A stretch of 33,753 nucleotides of DNA from an uncultured Pelagibacteraceae bacterium. GTDB taxonomy: Bacteria; Pseudomonadota; Alphaproteobacteria; Pelagibacterales; Pelagibacteraceae. Shown in pieces: positions 8,574 through 18,314 of this stretch. Every line of letters starts with the position of its first letter. Positions within the stretch are counted from its first letter, which is position 1. The DNA is taken from the NCBI GenBank assembly GCA_902611405.1, contig CACLZL010000012.1, forward strand, positions 1-33,753, given 5' to 3'. The notes beneath the pieces are model-generated. The model did no database searches. It worked only from the letters and a program-made list of their open reading frames with translations, and was not told the DNA's origin. Both the position numbers and the translations under genes were made by a program.

Positions 8574-10444
8574 TAAGCTATATGCTTAATAGACTTTCTT
8601 TTGACATGTGACAACAAAATATATACAGCGGCAGGAGTTATTCCGTCAATTCTTAGAGCTTGACCCATTGTTTTGGGCTTTATTTCTTTAAATTTTGCTT
8701 TTACCTCATTAGATAAACCTGACAGACCATCATAATTAATTTTATCCGGAATAATTAGGTTTTCGTCCCTTTTAAATGCTAAAATATCAGCTTTTTGCTT
8801 CTTCAAATATCCTCTGTAATGAGCGTTAATTTCCACTTGTTCATCAATTTCTTTGCTAAAAAAAGGTATATCAGACCATATTTCCCTAATTTTACTCATA
8901 TTTACTCCTTTTTGAGTTAAAACTTCGCTAGATGATCTCAATATTCCGTCTTTTGCTATTTTTATTCCAAATTTCTCAGCTTTAGATGGTGAAATCTTGG
9001 AATCTCTCATTTTTAGATTTATTTTACTAATTTGGTCAAATTTACTCAAATATATGGATTTTCTCTCATTACCTATTAATCCAATTTCTATTCCCTTTGC
9101 AGTTAATCTTTGATCAGCATTATCAGATCTCAAACTCAATCGATATTCTGCTCTTGATGTAAACATACGATATGGCTCTGCAACTCCTTTAGTCACCAAA
9201 TCATCGATCATTACTCCGATATAGGCATCAGATCTATCAAGTATGAATGGTTCCAATTTTTTAACTGACAAGGCAGCATTTATTCCGGCTATAAGGCCTT
9301 GTGCAGCAGCTTCCTCATATCCTGTTGTTCCGTTAATTTGACCGGCAAGATAAAGATTGTTTATCTTCTTAGTTTCAAGAGTAAGGAATAGTTCACGTGG
9401 ATCTATATAGTCATATTCTATTGCATATCCTGGTCTTAATATGGTAACATTCTCTAAACCATTGATATTGTTACATATTTCTTGTTGAATCTCAGCTGGA
9501 AGTGATGTCGATATACCATTTGGGTAAATTGTGTGATCATTTAGACCTTCTGGCTCTAAAAATATCTGGTGACGAGCTTTATCTACAAATTTTACTATCT
9601 TATCTTCTATAGATGGACAATATCTTGGACCTACCCCTTTTACGCTACCCGAATACATGGCGCTCTTTGATAAATTCTTTTCTATAATCTTATGAACCTT
9701 TTCGTTTGTATAAGTCATTCGACAAGATATTTGTTTATTTAGATTTTTTTTAGTTAAGAATGAAAAAAAATAAGGATCGTCATCTGCGAATTGTTCTTCT
9801 AAGTTTTCAAAATTAATTGTCCTTGAATCTAGCCTTGGTGGTGTTCCGGTTTTTAATCTTCCAATTTTAAAATTATATTTTGCTAATTGTTCACTCAAAC
9901 CTGTAGAAGGTTTTTCGTCGTATCTACCTGCTGGAGTTCTTTCATCACCTATATGTATCAAACCATTCAAGAAGGTCCCTGTTGTGAGTATTATCTTATT
10001 CGATATAACTTTCTTTCCTTCTTTAGTTTCAAATCCACTTATTGAATTTTTGTTAAAAATAAACTTTACTACTGGATCAGAAAAAACGCTTAAATTACAA
10101 TACTTTAGCAATATTTCTTGCATATATTTACGATAAAGTGATCTATCTGATTGAGTTCGTGGTCCTCTGACTGCTGGCCCTCTACTTCTATTTAACAATC
10201 TAAATTGTATACCTGATTTGTCTGCTACATCTCCCATAACACCATCAAGGGCATCTATTTCTCTGACCAAATGACCTTTACCCAAGCCTCCTATAGCCGG
10301 GTTACAAGACATCTCACCGATAGTTTCTATTTTATGAGTAAATAGGGCAGTGTTCACTCCAAGACGAGCAGATGCTGCTGCAGCTTCACATCCAGCATGG
10401 CCTCCTCCAATTACAACTACATCAAATGACAAATCATTTTTCAT
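8573..10444 (-). CDS. mnmG: tRNA uridine-34 5-carboxymethylaminomethyl enzyme MnmG (GidA)
   Basis: A 623-residue FAD-dependent enzyme which, with MnmE, installs (carboxymethyl)aminomethyl groups on wobble U34 of certain tRNAs. The N-terminal dinucleotide fold is [13 protein letters not shown], followed by [22 protein letters not shown]. The conserved Cys region reads [15 protein letters not shown], and [17 protein letters not shown] is the second signature. The C-terminal helical MnmE-binding domain ends in [20 protein letters not shown]. Full length. It heads the mnmG-rsmG-parA-parB run; a 117-base spacer with a good -10 box separates it from mnmE, so it may have its own promoter. Confidence 0.98.
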   Translation of the reverse strand: MKNDLSFDVVVIGGGHAGCEAAAASARLGVNTALFTHKIETIGEMSCNPAIGGLGKGHLVREIDALDGVMGDVADKSGIQFRLLNRSRGPAVRGPRTQSDRSLYRKYMQEILLKYCNLSVFSDPVVKFIFNKNSISGFETKEGKKVISNKIILTTGTFLNGLIHIGDERTPAGRYDEKPSTGLSEQLAKYNFKIGRLKTGTPPRLDSRTINFENLEEQFADDDPYFFSFLTKKNLNKQISCRMTYTNEKVHKIIEKNLSKSAMYSGSVKGVGPRYCPSIEDKIVKFVDKARHQIFLEPEGLNDHTIYPNGISTSLPAEIQQEICNNINGLENVTILRPGYAIEYDYIDPRELFLTLETKKINNLYLAGQINGTTGYEEAAAQGLIAGINAALSVKKLEPFILDRSDAYIGVMIDDLVTKGVAEPYRMFTSRAEYRLSLRSDNADQRLTAKGIEIGLIGNERKSIYLSKFDQISKINLKMRDSKISPSKAEKFGIKIAKDGILRSSSEVLTQKGVNMSKIREIWSDIPFFSKEIDEQVEINAHYRGYLKKQKADILAFKRDENLIIPDKINYDGLSGLSNEVKAKFKEIKPKTMGQALRIDGITPAAVYILLSHVKRKSIKHIA

Positions 10445-10462
10445 AATCCAAATCTATATGTG

Positions 10463-10468
10463 ATTATA
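10463..10468 (-). promoter_or_regulatory. Candidate -10 box for mnmG
   Basis: A perfect TATAAT on the minus strand, 18 bases before the mnmG start. No good -35 is visible at 16-18 bp. The same mnmE-mnmG spacer holds an 8-bp hairpin, TTTATCAA/TTGATAAA (10510-10531) with a 6-base loop and no U-tail. A chance TATAAT is possible in such AT-rich DNA. Confidence 0.35.
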
Positions 10469-10561
10469 TAATTTACAAGATAGGCTTAATTTTTTGTAAA
10501 TAAGTCTTATTTATCAACGTTTTTTGATAAAAGAAGCGCAAAAAACCAGCAAAATAGGGTA

Positions 10562-11929
10562 TTACTTGCCGATACAAAAATCATTGAAAATACTACCTAA
10601 TATCTCTTCTACATCAACTTTTCCAACTATCATACCTAAATGTCTAGTAGCTAATCTTAAATCTTCTGCAGCTTTATCAAAATCTTCGATTTCTTTTTTT
10701 TGATTAAAGTTATTTAGATGATCCAAACACTGTTGCAGATGTTGTCTGTGTCTCTCTCTTGTAATTAAAATATCATCGCTTGATATAAACTTATTTTTTA
10801 ATTTTTCTTTGATTGCATTTATTAGATCAACTAAATTTTCTTCTTCTTTAATAGACGTATGAATAATATTTATATCTTTAAGATTTTTTCCTAAATGATT
10901 GAACCTAAAATAATTTCCTATACCGGGAGGTTTGCCTAATTTAATATCTGATTTATTAAGTACTACTATTGTGTTTTCAGAGTTAGAGTCCTCTAAAAAT
11001 GTCTTAAAATCTAGATTTTCTGGGTGTAAAACTACTATTTTTAGATCTGACTCCTCCGCTTTTTGAAGCGCTAATTTAATACCTTTTTTTTCGATCTCAT
11101 CTTTTGAGTCCCTTATTCCAGCCGTATCGGAGATGATGACAGGATAACCATTTATATTAAGATGAGTTTCAATTACATCTCTAGTAGTTCCAGCTATTTC
11201 AGAAACAATTGCAACATCACGATTAGATAAATAATTCATCAAACTAGATTTTCCAGCATTAGTGGGGCCAACTATAGCAATCTTAAAACCCTCTCTAATT
11301 CTTTCTCCAACTTTTTGATCATTTAATATTTTTTTAATTTTATTTGTTACTTCATCTGAATTATTTTTAATTTCATTTAAAATATTATTTGGTAAATCCT
11401 CATCTGGAAAATCTATTTTAGCCTCGACATGTGATAAAATTTTTAAAAGTTTTTCTCTTAGAAAATTAAATTGTTCGGCTGTCTTTCCATTCATAATTTT
11501 GATTGCTTGCTGTCTTTGAATTTCAGTTTCTGAAGAAACTAAATCAGCAATACTTTCTGCTTTAAGTAAATTTATTTTACCATTTTGAAATGCTAGTTTT
11601 GTAAATTCACCTGGCTCAGCTAATCTACAATTTTCTATACTTGAAAGAGAGGAGTGCAGCGCATCTACAACAGCTTTGCTCCCATGAACTTGGATCTCAG
11701 CCATATCCTCGCCTGTGTAGCTCGCGGGCCCAGGAAACCATAAGATTATACCTTCATCAATGAGCTCAGAAGTATTGATTTTATTGATTTTACTAAGGGT
11801 TGCCACTCTTGGCTTAGGAAGATCTTTTCTTGTAAGATTTTTAATAATCAGAGATGTTTCTTTTCCCGAAATCCTAATAACAGCTACACCAGATATACCT
11901 GGCCCTGATGATAAAGCATAAATAGTCAT
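10562..11929 (-). CDS. mnmE: tRNA modification GTPase MnmE (TrmE)
   Basis: The GTPase partner of MnmG in U34 tRNA modification, 455 residues from the chosen start. It has an N-terminal formyl-THF-binding domain (MTIYALSSGPGISG..VIRISG), a helical domain, and an inserted Ras-like G domain with GPTNAGKSSLMN (G1), GTTRDV (G2), DTAGIRD (G3) and NKSD (G4). It ends with the canonical C-terminal CIGK containing the conserved Cys. I chose the ATG at 11929. A GTG two codons upstream (11935) is possible, but a TATAAT at 11938-11943 would place the transcript start just past that GTG, which favours the ATG and a leaderless mRNA. Confidence 0.96.
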   Translation of the reverse strand: MTIYALSSGPGISGVAVIRISGKETSLIIKNLTRKDLPKPRVATLSKINKINTSELIDEGIILWFPGPASYTGEDMAEIQVHGSKAVVDALHSSLSSIENCRLAEPGEFTKLAFQNGKINLLKAESIADLVSSETEIQRQQAIKIMNGKTAEQFNFLREKLLKILSHVEAKIDFPDEDLPNNILNEIKNNSDEVTNKIKKILNDQKVGERIREGFKIAIVGPTNAGKSSLMNYLSNRDVAIVSEIAGTTRDVIETHLNINGYPVIISDTAGIRDSKDEIEKKGIKLALQKAEESDLKIVVLHPENLDFKTFLEDSNSENTIVVLNKSDIKLGKPPGIGNYFRFNHLGKNLKDINIIHTSIKEEENLVDLINAIKEKLKNKFISSDDILITRERHRQHLQQCLDHLNNFNQKKEIEDFDKAAEDLRLATRHLGMIVGKVDVEEILGSIFNDFCIGK

Positions 11930-11937
11930 ACACACTA

Positions 11938-11943
11938 ATTATA
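11938..11943 (-). promoter_or_regulatory. Candidate -10 box for mnmE
   Basis: TATAAT on the minus strand, 8 bases before the mnmE ATG, would give an essentially leaderless transcript. No clear -35 is seen. It lies back to back with another TATAAT (11965-11970, + strand) facing the sulfotransferase gene. Confidence 0.35.
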
Positions 11944-11964
11944 GCTTTGTATTATTGTTAATTA

Positions 11965-11970
11965 TATAAT
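11965..11970 (+). promoter_or_regulatory. Candidate -10 box for the first sulfotransferase gene
   Basis: TATAAT six bases before the ATG at 11977; initiation about 7 bases downstream would fall on the start codon itself. No -35 match. Supported mainly by the similar arrangement at mnmE, ftsK and hisB. Confidence 0.3.
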
Positions 11971-11976
11971 TTTTTT

Positions 11977-12831
11977 ATGATTATTTGGTTAGCATCTTAT
12001 CCCAAAAGTGGAAATACTTGGATGAGAGCATTTATTTCTTCACTATTTTATAAATCTGAGAAAAATAATTCATTAGAGAATATTAAACAAATTCACGCAT
12101 ATCCACTTACAAAAGATTTTTATAATTTATTGGATGATTTTAAAAATTTTGAAAAAATAGCCGAAAATTGGAGAAGATCGCAAGATATTATAAATTTAGA
12201 AAATAAAATTAAATTTTTGAAAACTCACCACATACTGTGTCGGATAAATAATCACTCTTTTACTAATTATAAAAACTCTCTCGGATTAATCTATATTATC
12301 AGAGATCCAAGAAATGTAATTACATCCTTAATGTATCACTATTCAATTGAAGATTATGATAATGCGTTAAAATTTATTTTAGATGAAAAGAAATTTTCTG
12401 GAAAATTAGATTTGAAAGAAAAATTTGAGAACAACACAGAGTTTCCAACTTATATTTCTAATTGGAAAAATCATTATAATTCTTGGAAAAATTTTAAAAA
12501 AAATTCAATCTTAATAAAATATGAGGATTTAGTCTCTAATCCTGAAAATACTTTTGGTAAGGTAAGTAATTATTTAGAAAAAATTCTTGATATTAAAATA
12601 AGTGATAGAAAAATTAAAAAAGCAGTTTTAGAAAATTCGTTTAAAAATTTACAAAAATTTGAAGAAGAATTTGGTTTTGATGAAGCTGCAACTGATAAAT
12701 CAACAAAATCAAAAAAAAAATTTTTTAATCTTGGTCCAGATAATAATTGGAAAAAAATTTTGCCAAATAACATAAAGGAAAAAATTGAAAAAAATTTTGA
12801 AAAAGAAATGAAAGAACTAGGTTATCTTTAA
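11977..12831 (+). CDS. PAPS-dependent sulfotransferase family protein (copy 1)
   Basis: A 284-residue cytosolic sulfotransferase-fold protein. The 5'-phosphosulfate loop YPKSGNTW is at 8-15, a KTHH segment at 82-85, and the 3'-phosphate-binding RDPRNV..S at 109-117. A C-terminal LGPDNNWKK motif aligns with the usual (K)G..G.W loop. The family transfers sulfate from PAPS to hydroxyl or amine groups; the acceptor here is unknown. There is no signal peptide or membrane segment. It is a clear paralogue of the gene at 23986-24825: motif positions match residue for residue up to at least 114, and both end in KEM.ELGYL. It is encoded opposite to its neighbours, between mnmE and the GT41 gene, and its 3' end overlaps the latter by 4 bases. 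Confidence 0.88.
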   Translation: MIIWLASYPKSGNTWMRAFISSLFYKSEKNNSLENIKQIHAYPLTKDFYNLLDDFKNFEKIAENWRRSQDIINLENKIKFLKTHHILCRINNHSFTNYKNSLGLIYIIRDPRNVITSLMYHYSIEDYDNALKFILDEKKFSGKLDLKEKFENNTEFPTYISNWKNHYNSWKNFKKNSILIKYEDLVSNPENTFGKVSNYLEKILDIKISDRKIKKAVLENSFKNLQKFEEEFGFDEAATDKSTKSKKKFFNLGPDNNWKKILPNNIKEKIEKNFEKEMKELGYL

Positions 12832-14507
12832 ACTTTAATTTTAATTAAAGTACTATAAAAATGGTAAGCGAAATCTTTAACATTAAATAACGAGCTATTT
12901 AAAGAATTTTCAAATATTTCCTTTCTTAAATCTAATAAATTTGTCCGATTATTTCCTATATTAATTGCTTTAGATATATAGTCTTCGTCGTTATTTGCGA
13001 TTAATTTTTCCATTCTAATGTTTTTATTTATTGACTCTCCACATCTAGAGTTAAAATTAAATCCTCTCATTGTGATAACCGGTATACCCATCCATATAGC
13101 CTCGAATGAGGTTGTAACGCCATTATAAGGAAAAGTGTCAAGAGCTATATCTATATTTCTATAAAGATACAAGTGATCCTTGAATTCTTTTTTGGGATCA
13201 AGAAATTTTACTGCTTCCAAAACTGAATTTTGCTTGAAAATATTCTTTAATCTATCTGTTTCAACTTTTGATGAAGATTTTAAAATTAATTTTGAATTAT
13301 TTACTCTTTTCAAAATTTGTGACCATACGTTAATTACTCTATCATTTATTTTATTAAAATTATTGAAAGACCCAAAAGTAATATATTTATTTTTCACATA
13401 TGGTGTAATATTTTCAGTTCTAGAAAAATTAAAACCTGAATGACAATTCCATATATTTGGTAAATAAATTATCTTTTCTGAATAAAATTCTGCTTCATTT
13501 GAAAAAATTAAATTTGGATCAGTGAAAATATAATCCATCTCTGCTATACCCAGGGTATTACAATAACCTAACCATGATACTTGCTTAAAAGCTAATCTGT
13601 TTTTAAATAAAGTAATTCTGTTGGAGGAAGTAATGCCTTCCAAATCAAATATAAAATCAAGATTATCACTTCTTATTGAATTTATTGCTTCAACATCAGA
13701 AAGAAAAAAAATATTTTTAAATTTGAATACCAGATTTTGTAAATATTTAGTTCCTTCATCTTCAAATTTATTATTTAAATAAAGATAAATTTCAAACTTA
13801 TTAAAATCATAATTTTCTAAAATTGTTTTTAAAAAATATGTTATTGAATGATTTCCGTGAAAATGTGATGAAAAAAAACCAATTTTAATCTTTGAATAAT
13901 TTTGTTTTTTTAATTGTATTAAATTTTCTTCAGGATACTTAATTAAGTAATTGTCTAAAAGTTTTGAATATTTAAAATAATCTTTTTGTGTCCAACTATT
14001 AGTATAATTATTAAAAAAAATCCAAGATGACAAAGTAGTTGAATTTAAATCACCTTTTTTTGAAAGAATACTATAATAATATAGTGTTTTATCAATATCA
14101 TTTAACCTTTTATATATTCTTGCTGTGGCTGAAATTAATTTAGGATCATAACCAAAATGTTTGTGTGCTTTGTCAAGAAAATCCAATGCCTCATTAAATA
14201 AGTTTAAAAAATTTAAAGAATTATCTGAAACATTTTTTTGATCATAAAAATCGACTAAAGCATTGATATAATTTTTTAAACATTCTAGTCCTATTTGACT
14301 CTTTGGTTCCTGTGTATATCCCTCTTTAAATTCGTTAATTGCTAAGATAAATGATTTTTGGTTTTTATTATTTAATAATCTGGCTACTGCTAAAACATTC
14401 AATAACCTAGATGTTTTTTGGTCAAAAGAACTTTCAATTAGGAATATTAATTCGGAGTATTTTTTTTCAACAAAAAGTTTATTTAATTTTTCAAATTTTT
14501 CTTTCAC
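12828..14507 (-). CDS. TPR-containing GT41 (O-GlcNAc transferase-like) glycosyltransferase
   Basis: A 559-residue protein with an N-terminal helical repeat region (about 1-190, degenerate TPR pattern such as LISATARIYKRLNDIDKTLYYYSIL). A GT41/SPINDLY-type catalytic part follows: KIGFFSSHFHGNHS (208-221, containing the His matching OGT's active-site region), VSWLGYCNTLGIAEMDYIFTD, a TFGSFNNFNKI loop, and DIALDTFPYNGVTTSFEAIW (453-472), the UDP-sugar-binding segment, then SRCGES. By family it would transfer a sugar from a nucleotide sugar to Ser/Thr of a protein (or another acceptor) in the cytoplasm; donor and target are not known. It lies 21 bases after rho and may be read through from it. 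An AT-only dyad (12832-12851) spans its last codons. Confidence 0.85.
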   Translation of the reverse strand: MKEKFEKLNKLFVEKKYSELIFLIESSFDQKTSRLLNVLAVARLLNNKNQKSFILAINEFKEGYTQEPKSQIGLECLKNYINALVDFYDQKNVSDNSLNFLNLFNEALDFLDKAHKHFGYDPKLISATARIYKRLNDIDKTLYYYSILSKKGDLNSTTLSSWIFFNNYTNSWTQKDYFKYSKLLDNYLIKYPEENLIQLKKQNYSKIKIGFFSSHFHGNHSITYFLKTILENYDFNKFEIYLYLNNKFEDEGTKYLQNLVFKFKNIFFLSDVEAINSIRSDNLDFIFDLEGITSSNRITLFKNRLAFKQVSWLGYCNTLGIAEMDYIFTDPNLIFSNEAEFYSEKIIYLPNIWNCHSGFNFSRTENITPYVKNKYITFGSFNNFNKINDRVINVWSQILKRVNNSKLILKSSSKVETDRLKNIFKQNSVLEAVKFLDPKKEFKDHLYLYRNIDIALDTFPYNGVTTSFEAIWMGIPVITMRGFNFNSRCGESINKNIRMEKLIANNDEDYISKAINIGNNRTNLLDLRKEIFENSLNSSLFNVKDFAYHFYSTLIKIKV

Positions 14508-14528
14508 TTTTAAATAACATCGTGAAAA

Positions 14529-15797
14529 TTATGCTGGTTTATTCATTGAATTAAAGAACTCAGCATTATTTTTTGTATCTTTTAATTTTGAATTAATAAA
14601 TTCAATTGCATCCATTGTTCCCATTGGAGCAATTATTCTTCTTAAAACATTCATTTTTTGAAGATCATTTTTATCAAATAAAAGTTCTTCTCTTCTTGTG
14701 CCTGATTTTGTTATATCAATTGCTGGGTATATTCTTTTATCAGCAATTTTTCTATCTAGTATTGTTTCGCTATTACCTGTTCCTTTAAATTCTTCAAAAA
14801 TTACTTCATCCATTCTACTCCCTGTATCAATTAAAGCTGTAGAAATAATTGTTAATGAACCACCTTCTTCAATATTTCTTGCTGCACCAAAAAATCTTTT
14901 TGGCCTCTGAAGTGCATTTGCGTCAACACCTCCTGTTAGAACCTTACCTGAACTAGGTATAACTGCGTTGTATGCTCTGCCTAATCTTGTTATGGAATCT
15001 AGTAATATAATAACATCCTTTTTATGCTCAGTTAATCTTTTAGCTTTTTCAATAACCATTTCAGCCACTGCTACGTGTCTTTGGGCTGGTTCATCGAAAG
15101 TAGAGCTTATTACTTCGCCTTTTACAGTTCTTTGCATGTCCGTTACTTCTTCTGGACGTTCGTCAATCAGCAGCACCATAAGATAACATTCAGGATAATT
15201 TTTAGCTATTGAGTTTGCAATGCTTTGCAAAATCATTGTTTTTCCAGCTTTAGGTGGAGAAATAATTATAGATCTTTGTCCTTTACCGATTGGACTAACT
15301 AAATCAATAAGTCTAGGAGTTAAATCTTGTTTTTTTTCAACTTTTGTAGTCTCAACTTCCATTACCAACTGTTTATTTGGATATAAGGGTGTTAAGTTAT
15401 CAAATGCAATTTTATGTCTTGCTTTTTCAGGTTCTTCAAAATTTATCTTACTAACTTGTAGTAATGCAAAATATCTTTCCCCTTCTTTAGGGGCTCTTAC
15501 TGGTCCTTCAACCGTATCTCCAGTTCTCAAACCAAATTTTCTGATTTGACTTGGGCTCACATATATGTCATCTGGTCCTGGAAGATAATTTGACTCCATT
15601 GCTCTTAAAAAACCAAATCCATCTTGTAATAACTGTAAAACACCTACTCCGGTGATTTCTTCTTTTTCAGCAACCTTTTTAAGAATAGCAAAAAGTATTT
15701 CTTGCTTTCTTAATGTACTGGCATTTTCTATACCAAGCTCTTCTGCTTGAGTAATAAGCTGCTCGGAGGATTTAAGTTTTAGTTCTTGTATATTCAT
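14529..15797 (-). CDS. rho: Transcription termination factor Rho
   Basis: A 422-residue hexameric RNA helicase that ends transcription at rut sites. It shows the N-terminal helical Rho_N segment ([14 protein letters not shown]), the OSB-fold RNA-binding domain with GFGFLRA and [11 protein letters not shown], Walker A PPKAGKT (181-187), the Walker B region [16 protein letters not shown], the Q-loop-type [11 protein letters not shown] and the R-loop GTGNSE. Length is typical, without the long insertions of high-GC species. It follows hemJ after 66 bases; that leader contains a small hairpin (15809-15824). The gene order hemE-hemH-hemJ-rho beside the origin is conserved in related bacteria. Confidence 0.98.
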   Translation of the reverse strand: MNIQELKLKSSEQLITQAEELGIENASTLRKQEILFAILKKVAEKEEITGVGVLQLLQDGFGFLRAMESNYLPGPDDIYVSPSQIRKFGLRTGDTVEGPVRAPKEGERYFALLQVSKINFEEPEKARHKIAFDNLTPLYPNKQLVMEVETTKVEKKQDLTPRLIDLVSPIGKGQRSIIISPPKAGKTMILQSIANSIAKNYPECYLMVLLIDERPEEVTDMQRTVKGEVISSTFDEPAQRHVAVAEMVIEKAKRLTEHKKDVIILLDSITRLGRAYNAVIPSSGKVLTGGVDANALQRPKRFFGAARNIEEGGSLTIISTALIDTGSRMDEVIFEEFKGTGNSETILDRKIADKRIYPAIDITKSGTRREELLFDKNDLQKMNVLRRIIAPMGTMDAIEFINSKLKDTKNNAEFFNSMNKPA

Positions 15798-15808
15798 GAT
15801 TATATTTT

Positions 15809-15824
15809 TGATAAGGACTTATCA
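15809..15824 (-). promoter_or_regulatory. Small hairpin in the rho 5' leader
   Basis: TGATAAG (15809-15815) and CTTATCA (15818-15824) form a 7-bp inverted repeat with a two-base centre, ending 11 bases before the rho start codon. There is no U-tract after it on the minus strand, so it is not a hemJ terminator. It could be a regulator site or a leader structure; rho is autoregulated in many bacteria. Confidence 0.25.
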
Positions 15825-15863
15825 GATTTCATTAATATATATGCTACGATTGTTATTTCAACC

Positions 15864-16298
15864 CTAGATTGGCTTAAAAATAGCCAAAAATACAACAATA
15901 ATCAAAATTACCGTTGGTATTTCATTAATAATTCTAAAAAATTTTGCAGATCTCATATTTGTCTTATTTTTTAGAGTAACAATACATTTTCCCAAATAAT
16001 CGTTATAAACTGATAAAAAAATTACCAAGACAATCTTTATTTGAAACCAAAATTGAGAGAAAATGTCAATTCCATTAAGATAAATTAGTACTAATCCAAA
16101 AACCCAAGTAAAAACCATTGCGGGTCGCATAATGTAAAAAAATAATCTTTTTTCCATCACCTCAAAAATATCGGTTGCTTCTTTTTTCTCTTTATTCTCA
16201 ACATGGTAAACAAAAATTCTAGGGAGATATAAAAGACCAGCCATCCAAGAAACAACAGCAATTAAATGTAAAGATTTAAATAATAAATACGAATTCAT
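15864..16298 (-). CDS. hemJ: Protoporphyrinogen IX oxidase HemJ
   Basis: A 144-residue integral membrane protein with about four hydrophobic helices. The N-terminal LFKSLHLIAVVSWMAGLLYLPR pattern with a conserved His (His11) and RIFVYH identifies the HemJ (formerly UPF0093) family. HemJ oxidises protoporphyrinogen IX to protoporphyrin IX in the inner membrane and replaces HemG/HemY in most alphaproteobacteria. It sits three bases after hemH and is co-encoded with hemE, so three late heme-synthesis steps are adjacent. Confidence 0.93.
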   Translation of the reverse strand: MNSYLLFKSLHLIAVVSWMAGLLYLPRIFVYHVENKEKKEATDIFEVMEKRLFFYIMRPAMVFTWVFGLVLIYLNGIDIFSQFWFQIKIVLVIFLSVYNDYLGKCIVTLKNKTNMRSAKFFRIINEIPTVILIIVVFLAIFKPI

Positions 16299-16301
16299 AT
16301 A

Positions 16302-17297
16302 TCAGATATTTCTTTCAATTAAGGACTTTAGTAAAACGATATGATCATTATTATCATTTAAACAGGGGACCATATCAAAATTTTCTCCACCTGAATTTAA
16401 AAAGCTTTCTTTGGCTTGAATTTGTATTTCTTCTAAAGTCTCTACACAATCGGATGCAAAGCCTGGACAGATTGTAAGAACTTTTTTGACACCTTCTTTG
16501 GGTAAATTTTCTAAAGTCTTGTCAGTATATGGTTGAAGCCATTCTTGTGGACCAAATCTTGACTGAAATGTAGTTTTAATCTCAATTGAAGTAAATTTTT
16601 CTGAAATAAGTCTTGTCGTTTTATGACAATAACAATGATAAGGATCCCCTTTATCAAAATATTTTTTTGGTATTCCGTGATAAGAGGCTATAATTAGGTC
16701 TGGTTTCCAATTAATTTCTTTTATTTTTTTATTAATCGAATTAACTAGAGCATCAATGTAAAATGGGTCAGATTCGTAGTGAGGAATTATTTTTAAAGAA
16801 GGTTGCCACCTCATTTTCATTAAAGTTCTGTATACCTCATCACAGACTGTTGCCGTTGTAGCTGCAGCGTATTGAGGATAAAGAGGAAGTATCACTAAAT
16901 TTTCACAACCCATTTTATGCAATTTATGAATCTTGCTCTTAATACTAGGATTTCCATATCTCATAGCATAATCTGTAATAACATTTTCTTTTGATAATAA
17001 ATCTGCAATTTTCTCGCTTTGCTTTTTCGTATAATAGAGAAGTGGTGACATGTTCTCATCCTTCATCCATATTTCTTTATAAGCTTTAGCGGTCTTAGAG
17101 GGTCTGAAATTTAAGATAAACAAATTTAAAATTATTTGCCATATTATTGGATTTACTTCTATTACCCTTCGATCAGATAAGAATTCTTTTAAATATTTTC
17201 TTATATCAAACCAACTGGTGGAGTCAGGTGTCCCCAAATTAATTATAATAACACCTGTTTTTCCATATTTTACTAGGGGGTGTTTTTTATCAATCAT
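16302..17297 (-). CDS. hemH: Ferrochelatase
   Basis: A 331-residue enzyme that inserts Fe2+ into protoporphyrin IX, the last step of protoheme synthesis. Motifs are GVIIINLGTPD at the N-terminus, the metal-binding active-site His in SYHGIPKKYF (His207), a DPYHCYCHKTT segment, FQSRFGPQEWLQPYT, and GFASDCVETLEEI with the catalytic Glu region. No C-terminal Fe-S cysteine cluster is evident. It begins directly after the hemE stop with no spacer. Confidence 0.97.
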   Translation of the reverse strand: MIDKKHPLVKYGKTGVIIINLGTPDSTSWFDIRKYLKEFLSDRRVIEVNPIIWQIILNLFILNFRPSKTAKAYKEIWMKDENMSPLLYYTKKQSEKIADLLSKENVITDYAMRYGNPSIKSKIHKLHKMGCENLVILPLYPQYAAATTATVCDEVYRTLMKMRWQPSLKIIPHYESDPFYIDALVNSINKKIKEINWKPDLIIASYHGIPKKYFDKGDPYHCYCHKTTRLISEKFTSIEIKTTFQSRFGPQEWLQPYTDKTLENLPKEGVKKVLTICPGFASDCVETLEEIQIQAKESFLNSGGENFDMVPCLNDNNDHIVLLKSLIERNI

Positions 17298-18299
17298 TTA
17301 ATAGTCTTTTACAATTTTTATTAAATTTTTAACCATTTCTGGATTGGTCTCGGGCAAAATACCATGACCAAGATTAAATATATACGGATGATCTTTAAAA
17401 ATTTCTAAATAATAAAATGCTTCTTTTTTCAAATTTTCGTAATCAGTTAACAAAATTTTTGGATCTAAACCACCTTGAACAGGTATTTTTATATCTTTGA
17501 GTATCTTCTTTGGATCAACACTATAATCAATACTAACAGCATCTGGTTTAACAATATCACAAAATTCCTTGTAATTTTTTATTTCCCTAGGAAAACATAT
17601 CACTGGTACATTTAAAGATCTTACATAATTTACTAAATTTAAAGTAGGAGTATAAATATAATTTGGTAAATCTTTTTCTTCCAACAGGCCTGCCCAACTA
17701 TCAAAAATTTGAATTACATCTGCACCATTATCAATTTGATTTTTAATATGAACTTTTAAAAATTTTTCTATAATTAATAAAATTCTATTTATTAAAAACT
17801 CGTCTTTAAAAAAATCTTTTTTTAAGGTTTTTTTAGGAGACTGTTGATTAATCATGTAAACTAATAATGTCCATGGTGCACCAACAAAGCCAATAGTATT
17901 TTTATTAATTAAACTAAGATCTGAACTAACTTTATTTATTGCTTTATATACACGATGTATTTTTTCTACAAAATCAATTTCATCAATCTTAGCAATTTCA
18001 TTTAAATTTAATTCTCCTAATTTTGGCCCAAAGTTTTTTTCAAATTCCACTTTTTGGCCTAATCCAAATGGAAGCATTAAAATATCTGAAAATATTATCG
18101 CAGCATCTAGATCAAATCTTTTTAATGGCTGTAACGTTATTTCTGATGATAAGTTGTCATTTAAACATAACTCAATAAAATTAGAATTTTCTTTTCTAAT
18201 TTCTCTAAATTCTGGTAGATATCTTCCTGCCTGTCTCATAATCCATATAGGATTAAATGAAGTATCTTTGTTAACTATTACTTTGTTTAAAGGTTTCAT
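17298..18299 (-). CDS. hemE: Uroporphyrinogen decarboxylase
   Basis: A 333-residue cytoplasmic enzyme that decarboxylates the four acetate groups of uroporphyrinogen III to make coproporphyrinogen III. PIWIMRQAGRYLPEFR (18-33) holds the substrate-binding Arg pair, followed by IIFSDILMLP with the key Asp, GFVGAPWTLLVYMI, and the C-terminal FNLGHGILPETNPE. It is the first gene of hemE-hemH-hemJ(-rho). Its start lies 9 bases after the predicted transcript start of a promoter whose -35 overlaps a perfect DnaA box at the origin. Confidence 0.98.
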   Translation of the reverse strand: MKPLNKVIVNKDTSFNPIWIMRQAGRYLPEFREIRKENSNFIELCLNDNLSSEITLQPLKRFDLDAAIIFSDILMLPFGLGQKVEFEKNFGPKLGELNLNEIAKIDEIDFVEKIHRVYKAINKVSSDLSLINKNTIGFVGAPWTLLVYMINQQSPKKTLKKDFFKDEFLINRILLIIEKFLKVHIKNQIDNGADVIQIFDSWAGLLEEKDLPNYIYTPTLNLVNYVRSLNVPVICFPREIKNYKEFCDIVKPDAVSIDYSVDPKKILKDIKIPVQGGLDPKILLTDYENLKKEAFYYLEIFKDHPYIFNLGHGILPETNPEMVKNLIKIVKDY

Positions 18300-18314
18300 A
18301 AATAAGCTTTATAA

